Shown piece by piece: positions 1 to 7,433 of a stretch of DNA of 64,000 bases; within the stretch, counting starts at the first letter, position 1, and each line of letters opens with the position of its first letter. The DNA is from Desulfovibrio sp. JC010. Its GTDB lineage: Bacteria > Desulfobacterota > Desulfovibrionia > Desulfovibrionales > Desulfovibrionaceae. Position numbers and translations under genes: made by a program. Under the pieces are notes generated by a model. The model worked only from the letters and a program-made list of their open reading frames with translations, ran no database searches and was not told the origin of the DNA. The stretch is from NCBI RefSeq assembly GCF_010470675.1, contig NZ_VOIQ01000009.1, forward strand, positions 144,987 through 208,986. The letters are read 5' to 3'.

Positions 1-175
1 GCTGCCCGCTTTCAATTACAGCAACTTCAACACCGCGATTATGAAACATTTGGGCCGCCTGCAATCCTATAACACCGCCACCAAGCACAACCGCCCTTTT
101 GATCTTTGCTGCAACTTCCTCAAGCCGGACAACATCCTCAACGCCGTCCAAATTGTAGATATCAGCACCCTTCAT
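1..175 (-). CDS. FAD/NAD-dependent oxidoreductase, N-terminally short, cut by window edge
   Basis: The visible first 58 residues hold one dinucleotide-binding fingerprint, V-L-G-G-G-V-I-G-L-Q-A-A, followed by E-V-A-V-I-E, as in the NAD(P)H-binding half of pyridine-nucleotide disulfide oxidoreductases and glutamate-synthase small-subunit relatives. In that family this motif normally lies more than 100 residues in, after an FAD-binding Rossmann fold. Here translation appears to start just before it: ATG at 175 has a GAGGAG ribosome-binding site about ten bases upstream and overlaps the preceding ferredoxin gene by 14 bases. Either the FAD-binding part is missing or it is supplied elsewhere. The likely role is electron transfer with the two iron-sulfur proteins encoded just upstream. 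The rest of the gene lies outside the window, so length and C-terminal domains are unknown. Confidence 0.65.
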   Translation of the reverse strand, partial: MKGADIYNLDGVEDVVRLEEVAAKIKRAVVLGGGVIGLQAAQMFHNRGVEVAVIESGQ

Positions 176-623
176 GGATCTGTCTCTCCTCAAATTTCAA
201 GGCACGGTTGGGACAGGCTTCCACGCAGGCCGGGCCGTTTTCCCTGCCGGAACAGAGGTCGCATTTGATAATCTTATCATTATATTTATCGCGCCGGATT
301 ACTCCATAAGGACAAGCCATGAGGCAGGACCAGCAGCCCGTACATTTCTCAACATCGTAAGCCGTGATTCCGGTAACCTCATCTTTATAAAGCGCACCGG
401 AACTGCAAACCGGAACACACTCCGGTTCCGCACAATGTCTACAACTGAGCGCAACACTGCACTCTTCATTTTCCAATAAAATTTTGCGTGACTGCAAACC
501 GTCAGCCCGCTCGCGGGTATATGCCTGAATCAAATCCCCGGATTCGCTATGAGCGGTCAGGCAGGCCAGCTCACACAGGCCGCAGCCCATGCAATACTCT
601 TTATCTGGATAAATTCGTTTCAT
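162..623 (-). CDS. Four-cluster ferredoxin-like electron-transfer subunit (HycB/CooF type)
   Basis: A 153-residue protein with 16 cysteines in four groups, at about residues 11-21, 61-73, 94-104 and 121-137. This is the pattern for four [4Fe-4S] clusters in the HycB/CooF/DmsB class of electron-transfer subunits. The two middle groups show C-x2-C-x4-C-x3-C and C-x2-C-x2-C-x3-C-P spacing. There is no signal peptide, so it is cytoplasmic. It starts three bases after the stop of the glutamate-synthase-like gene and overlaps the following oxidoreductase gene, so the three are almost certainly cotranscribed and probably form one complex that moves electrons between a nicotinamide-binding subunit and the large iron-sulfur protein. 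The family is clear; the physiological partner is inferred from context only. Confidence 0.85.
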   Translation of the reverse strand: MKRIYPDKEYCMGCGLCELACLTAHSESGDLIQAYTRERADGLQSRKILLENEECSVALSCRHCAEPECVPVCSSGALYKDEVTGITAYDVEKCTGCWSCLMACPYGVIRRDKYNDKIIKCDLCSGRENGPACVEACPNRALKFEERQIHEGC

Positions 624-626
624 TAT

Positions 627-1634
627 TTATTGACCCGCGTGCTTTACTTCTAAAATTTCCATTGCATTTTCAGACAGCCCCACGGCCCGCAGCTTGCTTC
701 TGTCGCCACACAATTTTTTATGTGAATCCACCCCCATTTCAACGAGCATTTCTCCAATTTCCCGCGACCAGCGGTAAACTAAATCTGTAATCTGCTCCGC
801 TCCAACTTCCGGGTTCTGACGCTTGCGCAATTTAGGATCGTTGGTCGCAATCCCCCACGGGCATTTTCCTGTATGGCAATGCCCGCAAAGGGTGCAACCG
901 ACAGCAGCTAAGGCGGCTTCTCCGATATTTACTGCATCTGCTCCAAGGGCGATGATCTTAAGCACATCCGTACTGCACCGAAGATATCCTCCGGCAATCA
1001 ACGAAACATTTGAGCGCAGCCCTTCCTGACGCAGCCTTTTATCCACACAGGCTAAAGCAAGCTCCATGGGCATACCGGGAATTCTAGCGTCCGAGTATTC
1101 AAGACTCAATTGCTTCGCCCCGTTACAGACCTCAGCAACTGCGACTTCGGCAACATTGTGTGACGGGAATAACTTTACAGCCTGCGCAGGATTACAGACA
1201 ACACCGAGCTTTTCAGCTGCCATTTCCATTGCTTTTTGCAGGTTGGGATTAAATATTTTCCGGGAGGTCTCGCCCAAAACAAAGAATCCGGAAGGACCTG
1301 TCGGAGTGCCCGGACCGCCATGAGCAGAGCCGGGTTGCCCGCAATCAAGCAGCAGACGCTCCCGGTGAAATGAAAACTCCGGCTTAAATATAGACGGATT
1401 TCCAGACATCCCGCTTTCGGCCTGAATGGACAAAGCCCCGGTTGGACACATTGCCGCACAACGCAGACAGCCGATACATTTGCTGTTGTCATGAGCGAGT
1501 CTTCCCCGTGCGTTATTCCAGAAGTGCGCTTCGTAAGAGCACTGGTTGATGCAGCCCCTGCAATTAATGCACAACTCCGGGTCACGCTTTATGCGGAATT
1601 GCGGGAAAGAATTTGTTATTTTTCTGAAAAGCAA
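627..1634 (-). CDS. Glutamate-synthase-like iron-sulfur protein with an internally shortened FMN domain
   Basis: 335 residues. The N-terminus carries two ferredoxin-type cysteine groups (residues 22-32 and 53-63). The C-terminal part matches the end of the archaeal-type GltB barrel, including G-G-Y-L-R-C-S-T-D-V, A-L-G-A-D-A-V-N-I-G and the 3Fe-4S cysteines 247-258 in C-T-L-C-G-H-C-x4-C-P-W-G-I-A-T. Full relatives are about 500 residues. The central stretch, including the glycine-rich G-G-T-G-A phosphate-binding region, is missing or unrecognisable here (residues 110-185), so glutamate synthase activity is doubtful. Translation probably starts at TTG 1634, five bases after a GGAGG that belongs to a gene-boundary repeat. 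It is first in a run with the ferredoxin and oxidoreductase genes. It could be a remodelled electron-transfer protein or a decaying gene; the open frame favours the first. Confidence 0.75.
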   Translation of the reverse strand: MLFRKITNSFPQFRIKRDPELCINCRGCINQCSYEAHFWNNARGRLAHDNSKCIGCLRCAAMCPTGALSIQAESGMSGNPSIFKPEFSFHRERLLLDCGQPGSAHGGPGTPTGPSGFFVLGETSRKIFNPNLQKAMEMAAEKLGVVCNPAQAVKLFPSHNVAEVAVAEVCNGAKQLSLEYSDARIPGMPMELALACVDKRLRQEGLRSNVSLIAGGYLRCSTDVLKIIALGADAVNIGEAALAAVGCTLCGHCHTGKCPWGIATNDPKLRKRQNPEVGAEQITDLVYRWSREIGEMLVEMGVDSHKKLCGDRSKLRAVGLSENAMEILEVKHAGQ

Positions 1635-1638
1635 GAAT

Positions 1639-1750
1639 GCCTCCGGCGGCTCTCCGAGGGGCCTATCGGCGATCCCTCCGGGGGCTTAAACCCTTTTGCA
1701 AAAGGGTTTAAGAATCCCAAAACCTTTTATTTAGCTTCGCTATTAAGTTT
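1639..1750. repeat. Gene-boundary palindromic repeat, copy A
   Basis: Contains GCCTCCGGCGGC at 1639-1650 and a perfect hairpin at 1685-1712 with 13-base arms CTTAAACCCTTTT and AAAAGGGTTTAAG and a two-base GC loop, followed by AATCCCAAAACCTTTT and an AGCTTCGC tail. Seen from the minus strand it ends in GCCGCCGGAGGC, placing GGAGG immediately before the TTG start of the glutamate-synthase-like gene. The same unit recurs at about eight other gene boundaries in the window. Confidence 0.9.
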
Positions 1751-1773
1751 GTTCAATATTTAGTTAACTGAAA

Positions 1774-2460
1774 TCACTTTACAATAGGCCAAAAATTTAG
1801 ATGTCTTGCGGGTGAGTAGCCTTCATAAAAAGCTTCGCCCAGACTGGAAAATTTTACCCTGTTCAGTCTGCCGATCTTTTCGGCATATCTGTCTCCGGTC
1901 AAAAAACAGCGGCGGCTTTTTTTATTGCCTACCCACGGTTTGTTGAATTTCTTCAATTTGCTGACAACCGGCCAGAACCCCTTCTTTTCTTTATAGGCGT
2001 TTCGCTGCGCTTGGAGAAGCAATTTCTGTTTGCCGCGGTCATTGCCTTTGTGGAAATAGTAAAAAGCCGCACCCTTGCGGATCATACGCTTGTTCACAAA
2101 GAGATTATCCACGTATACCCAGCCGATTATACGTTTGTAGCGGTCTTTGCCTTTTCCGGCAGGTTCAATGCGCACCCGTTTGCCGAGGATCAGCTTGTTG
2201 AGCATGGCCTTGGCCTGCCGGGCATAATACTGGTCCGGTTTGCCGTCCCGCCCGATTTCCGGGGTATCGATCCCGGCAATTCGTACATGTCTGTTGTCAG
2301 CAAGAACAAATGTATCGCCGTCAATCACGTAACGAACCCTGGCCTCAAAAGCTGAAGCTGTTGCCGCATTGAAAAACAGGCAGCACAGTACAAAAAAGAA
2401 AACGGGGCCCTTAAGGACCCCGCTTCGTGAATTGCTATTTTTAATTCTGACTTTCGGCAT
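1774..2460 (-). CDS. Secreted thermonuclease-family nuclease with C-terminal Ada-like metal-binding segment
   Basis: 228 residues. A basic N-terminus and a hydrophobic stretch (about 18-37, ending A-T-A-S-A) form a signal peptide. The staphylococcal-nuclease-like fold follows, with Y-V-I-D-G-D-T-F, V-R-I-A-G-I-D-T-P-E and a later G-W-V-Y-V-D-x-L-F-V-N segment, which carry the calcium-binding aspartates and catalytic arginines of the family. The end has F-L-T-G-D-R-Y-A-E-K-I and F-x-S-L-G-E-A-F-Y-E-G-Y-S-P-A-R, resembling the small metal-binding motif often found after such nucleases, although its usual cysteines are largely absent. The likely role is degradation of extracellular or periplasmic nucleic acid. 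The start at 2460 has AAGGA upstream and lies 11 bases after the glgP stop; a terminator-like hairpin lies inside its first codons. Confidence 0.85.
   Translation of the reverse strand: MPKVRIKNSNSRSGVLKGPVFFFVLCCLFFNAATASAFEARVRYVIDGDTFVLADNRHVRIAGIDTPEIGRDGKPDQYYARQAKAMLNKLILGKRVRIEPAGKGKDRYKRIIGWVYVDNLFVNKRMIRKGAAFYYFHKGNDRGKQKLLLQAQRNAYKEKKGFWPVVSKLKKFNKPWVGNKKSRRCFLTGDRYAEKIGRLNRVKFSSLGEAFYEGYSPARHLNFWPIVK
2391..2422 (-). terminator. Intrinsic terminator-like hairpin inside the nuclease signal-peptide codons
   Basis: On the minus strand the arms CGGGGTCC and GGGCCCCG enclose a TTAA loop and are followed by TTTTCTTTTTT. It lies just past the glgP stop codon (2471) but inside codons 13-23 of the nuclease gene, so it probably terminates much glgP transcription and attenuates the nuclease. 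Confidence 0.6.
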
Positions 2461-2470
2461 TCAAATCCTT

Positions 2471-5038
2471 TTACTGTGCCCAGTGGATGAGTCCGAGAGA
2501 ATGAGGATCAAGCAGCAGCTCATGCTTGGGCAGGATACGTACGGTATAACCGAACCTTCCGGCCTCATTGGGCAGAACTTCGCCCTGATAAACATGCCAG
2601 CCGCCGCCCATATCTTCTTCAGGAGTCATGATCACGGTATTTCGGCGGGCAAATTTACCATCCTGCCCTACCGGTCCGGCATAGATTTCCACCTGCACAT
2701 TATCCGGGGTCAAACCGTTAAGAAAAACCTCAGCTGAAATGATGATCGGCTCTTCCACATATATATCGGTATGAACTTCCGAAGTAATGTTGCGGACCTT
2801 CAGGCTGGACCACTTGGTCATTACTTCCATTCTCCATGCAGCCAGATCCTTGGCTCCCTGGAAGTTGTCCTTATGCATGGTGTTGTAATTGCTGAATGCG
2901 GGCTGGTAAGCCTTTTCAGTATAATCTTCCACCATGCGGTTGGCGTTGAATTCCGGTCCCAGAATCCTTAACGCCTTCTTAACCTTGGCAATCCAGCTGC
3001 GGGGAAGGCTGCCGTGGCCGCGGTCATAGAACTCAGGGATTATGTCATTTTCCAGTACTCTGTAAAGGGTCTGGCTCTCCACAAAATCCTGATATTCATG
3101 ATCGTTGTAATCTTCACCGCGCCCAACGGCCCAGCCGAGGCTATTATCAGGCAGGTAGGCTTCATCCCACCAGCCGTCCGGGGTGCTGAACTGAAGAACA
3201 CCGTTAGCCATGGCCTTCATGCCGCTGGTTCCGCAGGCTTCCAAGGGACGACGCGGAGTATTCAGCCAGATATCGCAGCCCTGAACCATGTAATTGGCGA
3301 TCTTCATGTCATAGTCTTCAAGAAAGACAAGACTCATGCGGCATTCTTCACGGCGGCAGAACTGGATCAGATCCTGAATGAGCTTTTTACCGCCGTTATC
3401 CTGCGGATGGGCTTTACCTGCAAAAATAAACTGCACCGGCTGCTTGGAGTCTGAAATTATCTTAATCAGACGTTCCTTATCTTTAAACAGAAGCCCCGCA
3501 CGCTTGTAGGTAGCAAACCTGCGCGCAAAACCGATGGTCAATGCACGGGGATCGAGCACTTCATCCGCAAGCTCGATTTCCTTGCGCCGCGCCCCGATAT
3601 TCATCAGCTGACGACGCAGACGCTTACGCACGAAATCCACCAGACGCTCTCTGAGCCTTTCGTGGGTGCGCCAGAGTTCGGCATCGGGAATATTATCGGT
3701 CTGTCTCCATACTCTTGCGCAATCCGGGTCCTCACGCCAGTTCGGACCGAGGTAGCGGTCAAAAAGCAGAGAGAAATCAGTAGCCACCCATGTGGGCATA
3801 TGCACGCCGTTGGTAATAGCCCCGATGGGTACATCTTCCACCGGATACTGCGGCCATACCTTCTGCCACATATTCCGGGAAACATGACCATGTAATTTGG
3901 ATACACCGTTATTAAAACGGGAAAGTTTCAGGGCCAGCACGGTCATGCAGAACTGCTCCGCATCATCACGCGGGTCTTCACGTCCAAGAGACAGAAAAAC
4001 CTTGTAAGCAAGCCCCATGGTCTGGGCATAAGGTTCAAAATACGGCCGCATCAAATCTGCGGGAAAACGGTCGTTACCCGCAGGAACCGGGGTGTGGGTG
4101 GTAAAGATGCTTGAGGAAGCAACCATTTCCATGGCCGCTTCAAAAGATAAACCGTGTTCGGTCATAAAAATGCGGATACGCTCAAGACCTGCAAAAGCGG
4201 AATGTCCTTCATTCATATGAATAACGCTCGGCTCAAGCCCGAGAGCGGCAAGGGCCTTGACCCCGCCGATGCCGAGCAGGATCTCCTGCCAGAGACGCAT
4301 TTCAAGATCACCGCCGTACAGTCGCGCGGTAATGTTGCGGAAATAAGTCGGGTTTTCGGGAATATTGGTATCAAGCAGATAAAGGGTCACCCGCCCGACT
4401 TCCACATACCAGACTTTGACATGCAGAGGCTCACCTTTCATATCCAAGGTAAATTTGACCTCATTGTCGTCTTTATCTTTGGCGGCTTTGATAGACATTT
4501 CCTCAAAATCATGGCTGGGATAACGCTCCTGCTGCCAGCCGTCCTGAGTCATGTACTGCCGGAAATAACCGTGCTGATAGCACAGGCCGATCCCGATCAG
4601 CGGAATGTTCAGGTCGCTTGCTGATTTCAGGTGGTCCCCGGCAAGAATCCCCAATCCTCCGGAATAAATGGGCAGACTGAGGCCGATGCCGTATTCAAAA
4701 CTGAAATAAGCCACAACAGGATCACCTTTCCGGGCACCGTCAAATTTGTAGGAACAACCTTCACGTGCAAGGTAACTTCTCTGAACTTTGGCGGCTTCCT
4801 TGAGACGCTGCACAAAAAAATCATCATTAGCGAGTTCCTCAAGCTGCTGCTGGGGCAGGCTGTTCAGGAACTTTACCGGATTCTGCTGGCAATCACGCCA
4901 GAGAACCTGATCAATAGAGGAAAAGATACTGGCAATGTCGCTGTTCCAGACAAAAAGAAAGTTATATGCCAAGTCCCAAAGCTCTTTGAGCTGACTGGGC
5001 AGACGTGGAACGACGCTGTAAACGCGAAGCGGCTGCAT
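2471..5038 (-). CDS. glgP: Alpha-glucan (glycogen/maltodextrin) phosphorylase
   Basis: 855 residues, full length for the bacterial alpha-glucan phosphorylase family that begins with a DUF3417-type N-terminal region (W-D-L-A-Y-N-F-L-F-V-W-N near residue 22). It releases glucose-1-phosphate from alpha-1,4-glucan using pyridoxal phosphate. The cofactor-binding region E-A-C-G-T-S-G-M-K-A-M-A-N-G is at about residues 600-613 and is followed by S-T-P-D-G-W-W-D-E. Other family blocks are S-F-E-Y-G-I-G-L-S-L-P-I-Y-S-G-G-L-G-I-L-A-G-D-H and H-M-N-E-G-H-S-A-F. It has no signal peptide and acts in the cytoplasm on stored glycogen. The start has a strong AAGGAGAT site. No other glycogen genes are in the window. 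The nuclease gene follows 11 bases downstream. Confidence 0.95.
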   Translation of the reverse strand: MQPLRVYSVVPRLPSQLKELWDLAYNFLFVWNSDIASIFSSIDQVLWRDCQQNPVKFLNSLPQQQLEELANDDFFVQRLKEAAKVQRSYLAREGCSYKFDGARKGDPVVAYFSFEYGIGLSLPIYSGGLGILAGDHLKSASDLNIPLIGIGLCYQHGYFRQYMTQDGWQQERYPSHDFEEMSIKAAKDKDDNEVKFTLDMKGEPLHVKVWYVEVGRVTLYLLDTNIPENPTYFRNITARLYGGDLEMRLWQEILLGIGGVKALAALGLEPSVIHMNEGHSAFAGLERIRIFMTEHGLSFEAAMEMVASSSIFTTHTPVPAGNDRFPADLMRPYFEPYAQTMGLAYKVFLSLGREDPRDDAEQFCMTVLALKLSRFNNGVSKLHGHVSRNMWQKVWPQYPVEDVPIGAITNGVHMPTWVATDFSLLFDRYLGPNWREDPDCARVWRQTDNIPDAELWRTHERLRERLVDFVRKRLRRQLMNIGARRKEIELADEVLDPRALTIGFARRFATYKRAGLLFKDKERLIKIISDSKQPVQFIFAGKAHPQDNGGKKLIQDLIQFCRREECRMSLVFLEDYDMKIANYMVQGCDIWLNTPRRPLEACGTSGMKAMANGVLQFSTPDGWWDEAYLPDNSLGWAVGRGEDYNDHEYQDFVESQTLYRVLENDIIPEFYDRGHGSLPRSWIAKVKKALRILGPEFNANRMVEDYTEKAYQPAFSNYNTMHKDNFQGAKDLAAWRMEVMTKWSSLKVRNITSEVHTDIYVEEPIIISAEVFLNGLTPDNVQVEIYAGPVGQDGKFARRNTVIMTPEEDMGGGWHVYQGEVLPNEAGRFGYTVRILPKHELLLDPHSLGLIHWAQ

Positions 5039-5180
5039 ACTTATCTCCTTAAAATATTAATTAGATACGGGATGATTAACCGAATATATCAGAAAGCCCG
5101 AACCTTTTACACTTCTTTTTATTATTTGCCTTATTCAGGTTAACATTTCAAGACAGTTTGGCAATTATCCGGATAGAAAG

Positions 5181-5209
5181 TTGACACATTTGACTTACAA
5201 GAGCATTCT
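5181..5209 (+). promoter_or_regulatory. Candidate promoter of dut
   Basis: A perfect -35 hexamer TTGACA at 5181-5186 is followed 17 bases later by CATTCT (5204-5209), a three-of-six match to the -10 consensus, about 37 bases before the dut start codon. It lies in the divergent gap between glgP and dut. Confidence 0.4.
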
Positions 5210-5245
5210 GCCTCTTCAAAATATCACTTGTTCAAGGATAAGAAA

Positions 5246-5719
5246 ATGAATCCCACCCAATCCAATCCAGTTGAAGTAAAAGTAAAATTCCTCAGTGAGA
5301 CCGCCCGTGAAGGAGGGCTGGACTACGCTACCCCCAATTCCGCAGGGGTGGACCTGCGTGCCTGCATTGAAGAAGATTTCGTGGAGATCGAAGCGGGCGG
5401 AAGATATGCCTTCCCCGCCGGAATAGCCATTGAGATCACCGCACCGGGCATTGCCGGATTTATCTATTCCCGCAGCGGACTGGGCACCAAGGACGGACTT
5501 ACCGTCAGTCAGGGAGTCGGCGTAATCGACCCTGACTACCGTGGAGAGATCAAAGTTTCCCTGCTCAACACATCAGGCGAGAAACGACGAATTGAGCGTG
5601 GACAACGCATTGCACAGCTCGTTTTCATGCCCTACTGCCATGCCCTGCTGACTCCCAGCGAAGAACTTTCCGACACAACCAGAGGTGCCGGGGGATTCGG
5701 GCATACAGGCAAAAACTAA
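5246..5719 (+). CDS. dut: Deoxyuridine 5'-triphosphate nucleotidohydrolase (dUTPase)
   Basis: 157 residues, normal for a trimeric dUTPase. The five family motifs appear in order: A-G-V-D-L-R-A, Y-S-R-S-G-L-G-T-K-D-G-L, G-V-I-D-P-D-Y-R-G-E-I, R-G-Q-R-I-A-Q-L-V-F and the C-terminal R-G-A-G-G-F-G-H-T-G arm. It converts dUTP to dUMP and pyrophosphate, keeping uracil out of DNA and feeding thymidylate synthesis. ATG 5246 is chosen because AAGGAT lies six bases upstream; an in-frame TTG at 5228 is less likely. The aminotransferase gene follows after 26 bases and is probably cotranscribed, although the two have no direct metabolic link. Confidence 0.96.
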   Translation: MNPTQSNPVEVKVKFLSETAREGGLDYATPNSAGVDLRACIEEDFVEIEAGGRYAFPAGIAIEITAPGIAGFIYSRSGLGTKDGLTVSQGVGVIDPDYRGEIKVSLLNTSGEKRRIERGQRIAQLVFMPYCHALLTPSEELSDTTRGAGGFGHTGKN

Positions 5720-5745
5720 ATCATCCACTGAAATAAAATAATATC

Positions 5746-6948
5746 ATGAGTAAACACGATACACTTGTAGCTGCCGAACAGAAATCCATCTGCAACACTT
5801 ACGGAAGGTATCCCGTAAACGTATGCAAAGCCAAAGGTTCCAGACTCTGGGATATTGACGGCAAAGAATACATCGACCTGCTTTCCGGAATTTCCGTGGT
5901 CAATATCGGCCACTGCCGGGACGACCTCGCCGACGTAATGGCAGAGCAGGCCCGTAAACTGGTGCAGGTCAGCAACCTTTTTTATCAGGAAGAACAGGTG
6001 GAACTGGCAGAAAAACTGCTCGCCACCTGCGATGCGGATAAAGTTTTCTTTTCCAACTCAGGTGCGGAAGCCAACGAAGCGGCCATCAAGCTGGCCAGAC
6101 GGTACATGCGCACCGTTAAGGAAAGGGACGCTTTTGAAATCATCACCCTTGACGGCTCCTTCCACGGTCGGACCCTTGCCACCCTGACCGCCACCGGACA
6201 GACCGGCCCCATCAAGGACGGCTTCGCTCCCCTGCCGGAAGGATTCAAATATGTCCCCGCAGGCGATGTTGACACCCTCAAATCCGCCATCAGCAAAAAA
6301 ACCGCTGCGGTCATGATCGAGATGGTACAGGGTGAAGGCGGCATCAAACCCCTGCCCGAGGATTACGTAAAAGCCGTTACCGAACTGGTGACAGAGAACG
6401 ACATACTGCTTATTGTGGATGAAGTGCAGTCCGGCCTGTGCAGAACCGGAAAATGGTGGGCGCACCAGCATTACGGAGTGACCCCGCATATTTTCACCTC
6501 CGCCAAGGCCCTTGCCAACGGCCTGCCCATGGGCGCCATGCTGGCAACCGAGGAAGTTGCCAAAGGATTCACCCCCGGCAGCCACGCCACCACCTTCGGC
6601 GGCGGTGCACTGGTCTCCAAGGTCGCATCAAAGGTCATCGACATCATGACCGAAGACAAGCTGGCTCAGCGCGCAGCAGATCTGGGCGATTTCTTCAAGT
6701 CCGAAGCAGGCAAGCTTCAGGACAAATATCCCGGCAAGATCAAATCCGTGCGTGGCCTCGGCCTCATGCTCGGAGTGGAACTGAGCTTTGACGGCAGTGA
6801 AATATTCAACGAACTGCGTGAACAGGGCTTCATCCTCAACCTGACCAAGGGCACAATCCTGAGGCTGCTTCCAGCTCTGACCATTGACCGGGAAGACCTT
6901 GTCGCCTTTCTCGAAGCTCTGGAAGGATTGCTGGCAAAGCAGGCTTAG
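5746..6948 (+). CDS. argD: Acetylornithine aminotransferase-type class III transaminase
   Basis: 400 residues, the usual length for ArgD. It is a pyridoxal-phosphate enzyme of aminotransferase fold type I, class III. The motif F-F-S-N-S-G-A-E-A-N-E-A-A is near residues 100-112, the cofactor aspartate is in L-L-I-V-D-E-V-Q-S-G-L-C-R-T-G, and the Schiff-base lysine is Lys254 in S-A-K-A-L-A-N-G-L-P-M-G-A. It most likely converts N-acetylglutamate semialdehyde to N-acetylornithine in arginine synthesis; enzymes of this type may also serve lysine synthesis through succinyl-diaminopimelate. Other arg genes are not in the window, so the substrate rests on family resemblance. A gene-boundary repeat follows the gene. 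Confidence 0.88.
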   Translation: MSKHDTLVAAEQKSICNTYGRYPVNVCKAKGSRLWDIDGKEYIDLLSGISVVNIGHCRDDLADVMAEQARKLVQVSNLFYQEEQVELAEKLLATCDADKVFFSNSGAEANEAAIKLARRYMRTVKERDAFEIITLDGSFHGRTLATLTATGQTGPIKDGFAPLPEGFKYVPAGDVDTLKSAISKKTAAVMIEMVQGEGGIKPLPEDYVKAVTELVTENDILLIVDEVQSGLCRTGKWWAHQHYGVTPHIFTSAKALANGLPMGAMLATEEVAKGFTPGSHATTFGGGALVSKVASKVIDIMTEDKLAQRAADLGDFFKSEAGKLQDKYPGKIKSVRGLGLMLGVELSFDGSEIFNELREQGFILNLTKGTILRLLPALTIDREDLVAFLEALEGLLAKQA

Positions 6949-7023
6949 CTTGACCAAATCAAGTTTGATGCCTAATTTAAACTTAGGTAAAAACTTACAG
7001 CAATGGGCGGAACCCAACTATTA

Positions 7024-7089
7024 AAACGTTTTGGGATTCTTAAACCCTTTTGGAAAAGGGTTTAAGCCCTCGGAGAGCCGCCGGAGGCT
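7024..7089. repeat. Gene-boundary palindromic repeat, copy B
   Basis: Start-proximal orientation: GTTTTGGGATT, then a 13-bp hairpin at 7039-7066 (arms CTTAAACCCTTTT and AAAAGGGTTTAAG, loop GG), then GCCCTCGGAGA and GCCGCCGGAGGC at 7077-7088. The GGAGG at its end lies ten bases before the ATG of the small gene at 7098. Confidence 0.9.
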
Positions 7090-7097
7090 TCTTTATA

Positions 7098-7307
7098 ATG
7101 AATGATGTTGCACTTGCTACCCCTGTAGAGGGCGGTGTTCGAGACACCAGCATAGAACCGTGGCTGCCGACGGAAAGACCGGACGCGCTCCCGGATTCTA
7201 TTGATGCGCCCACCATGCACCTGCATGAAACAGAGCAGCAGCAGATTGTAGATAAGGCCATCCACAGCCTGACAGGCAAAGGCAATCTCATTGACCGTAT
7301 TGTTTAG
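7098..7307 (+). CDS. Small hypothetical protein, 69 residues
   Basis: I do not recognise this protein. It is acidic, rich in proline, aspartate and glutamate, has no cysteine, no signal peptide and no membrane segment, and ends in a mildly amphipathic stretch (I-V-D-K-A-I-H-S-L). The case for a real gene is a GGAGG site ten bases before ATG 7098, supplied by the end of a gene-boundary repeat, an uninterrupted frame, and a dedicated intrinsic terminator 22 bases after the stop. Two prolines in L-P-T-E-R-P and a T-P-V-E-G-G segment suggest an extended N-terminal half. No function can be assigned. Confidence 0.6.
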   Translation: MNDVALATPVEGGVRDTSIEPWLPTERPDALPDSIDAPTMHLHETEQQQIVDKAIHSLTGKGNLIDRIV

Positions 7308-7329
7308 CGGACATTAAATATAAACTTTA

Positions 7330-7365
7330 AAAGCCCAAATACTAGCTTTAGTACTTGGGCTTTTT
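7330..7365 (+). terminator. Intrinsic terminator after the small gene at 7098
   Basis: Arms AAAGCCCAAATACTA and TAGTACTTGGGCTTT pair almost perfectly around a short loop and run into TTTTT. Confidence 0.9.
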
Positions 7366-7433
7366 CATGTACTGCTATTTCGAAAACGATAAACATTAAT
7401 CAAACAAACTTGATCCCGATATAAGGAACTTCA

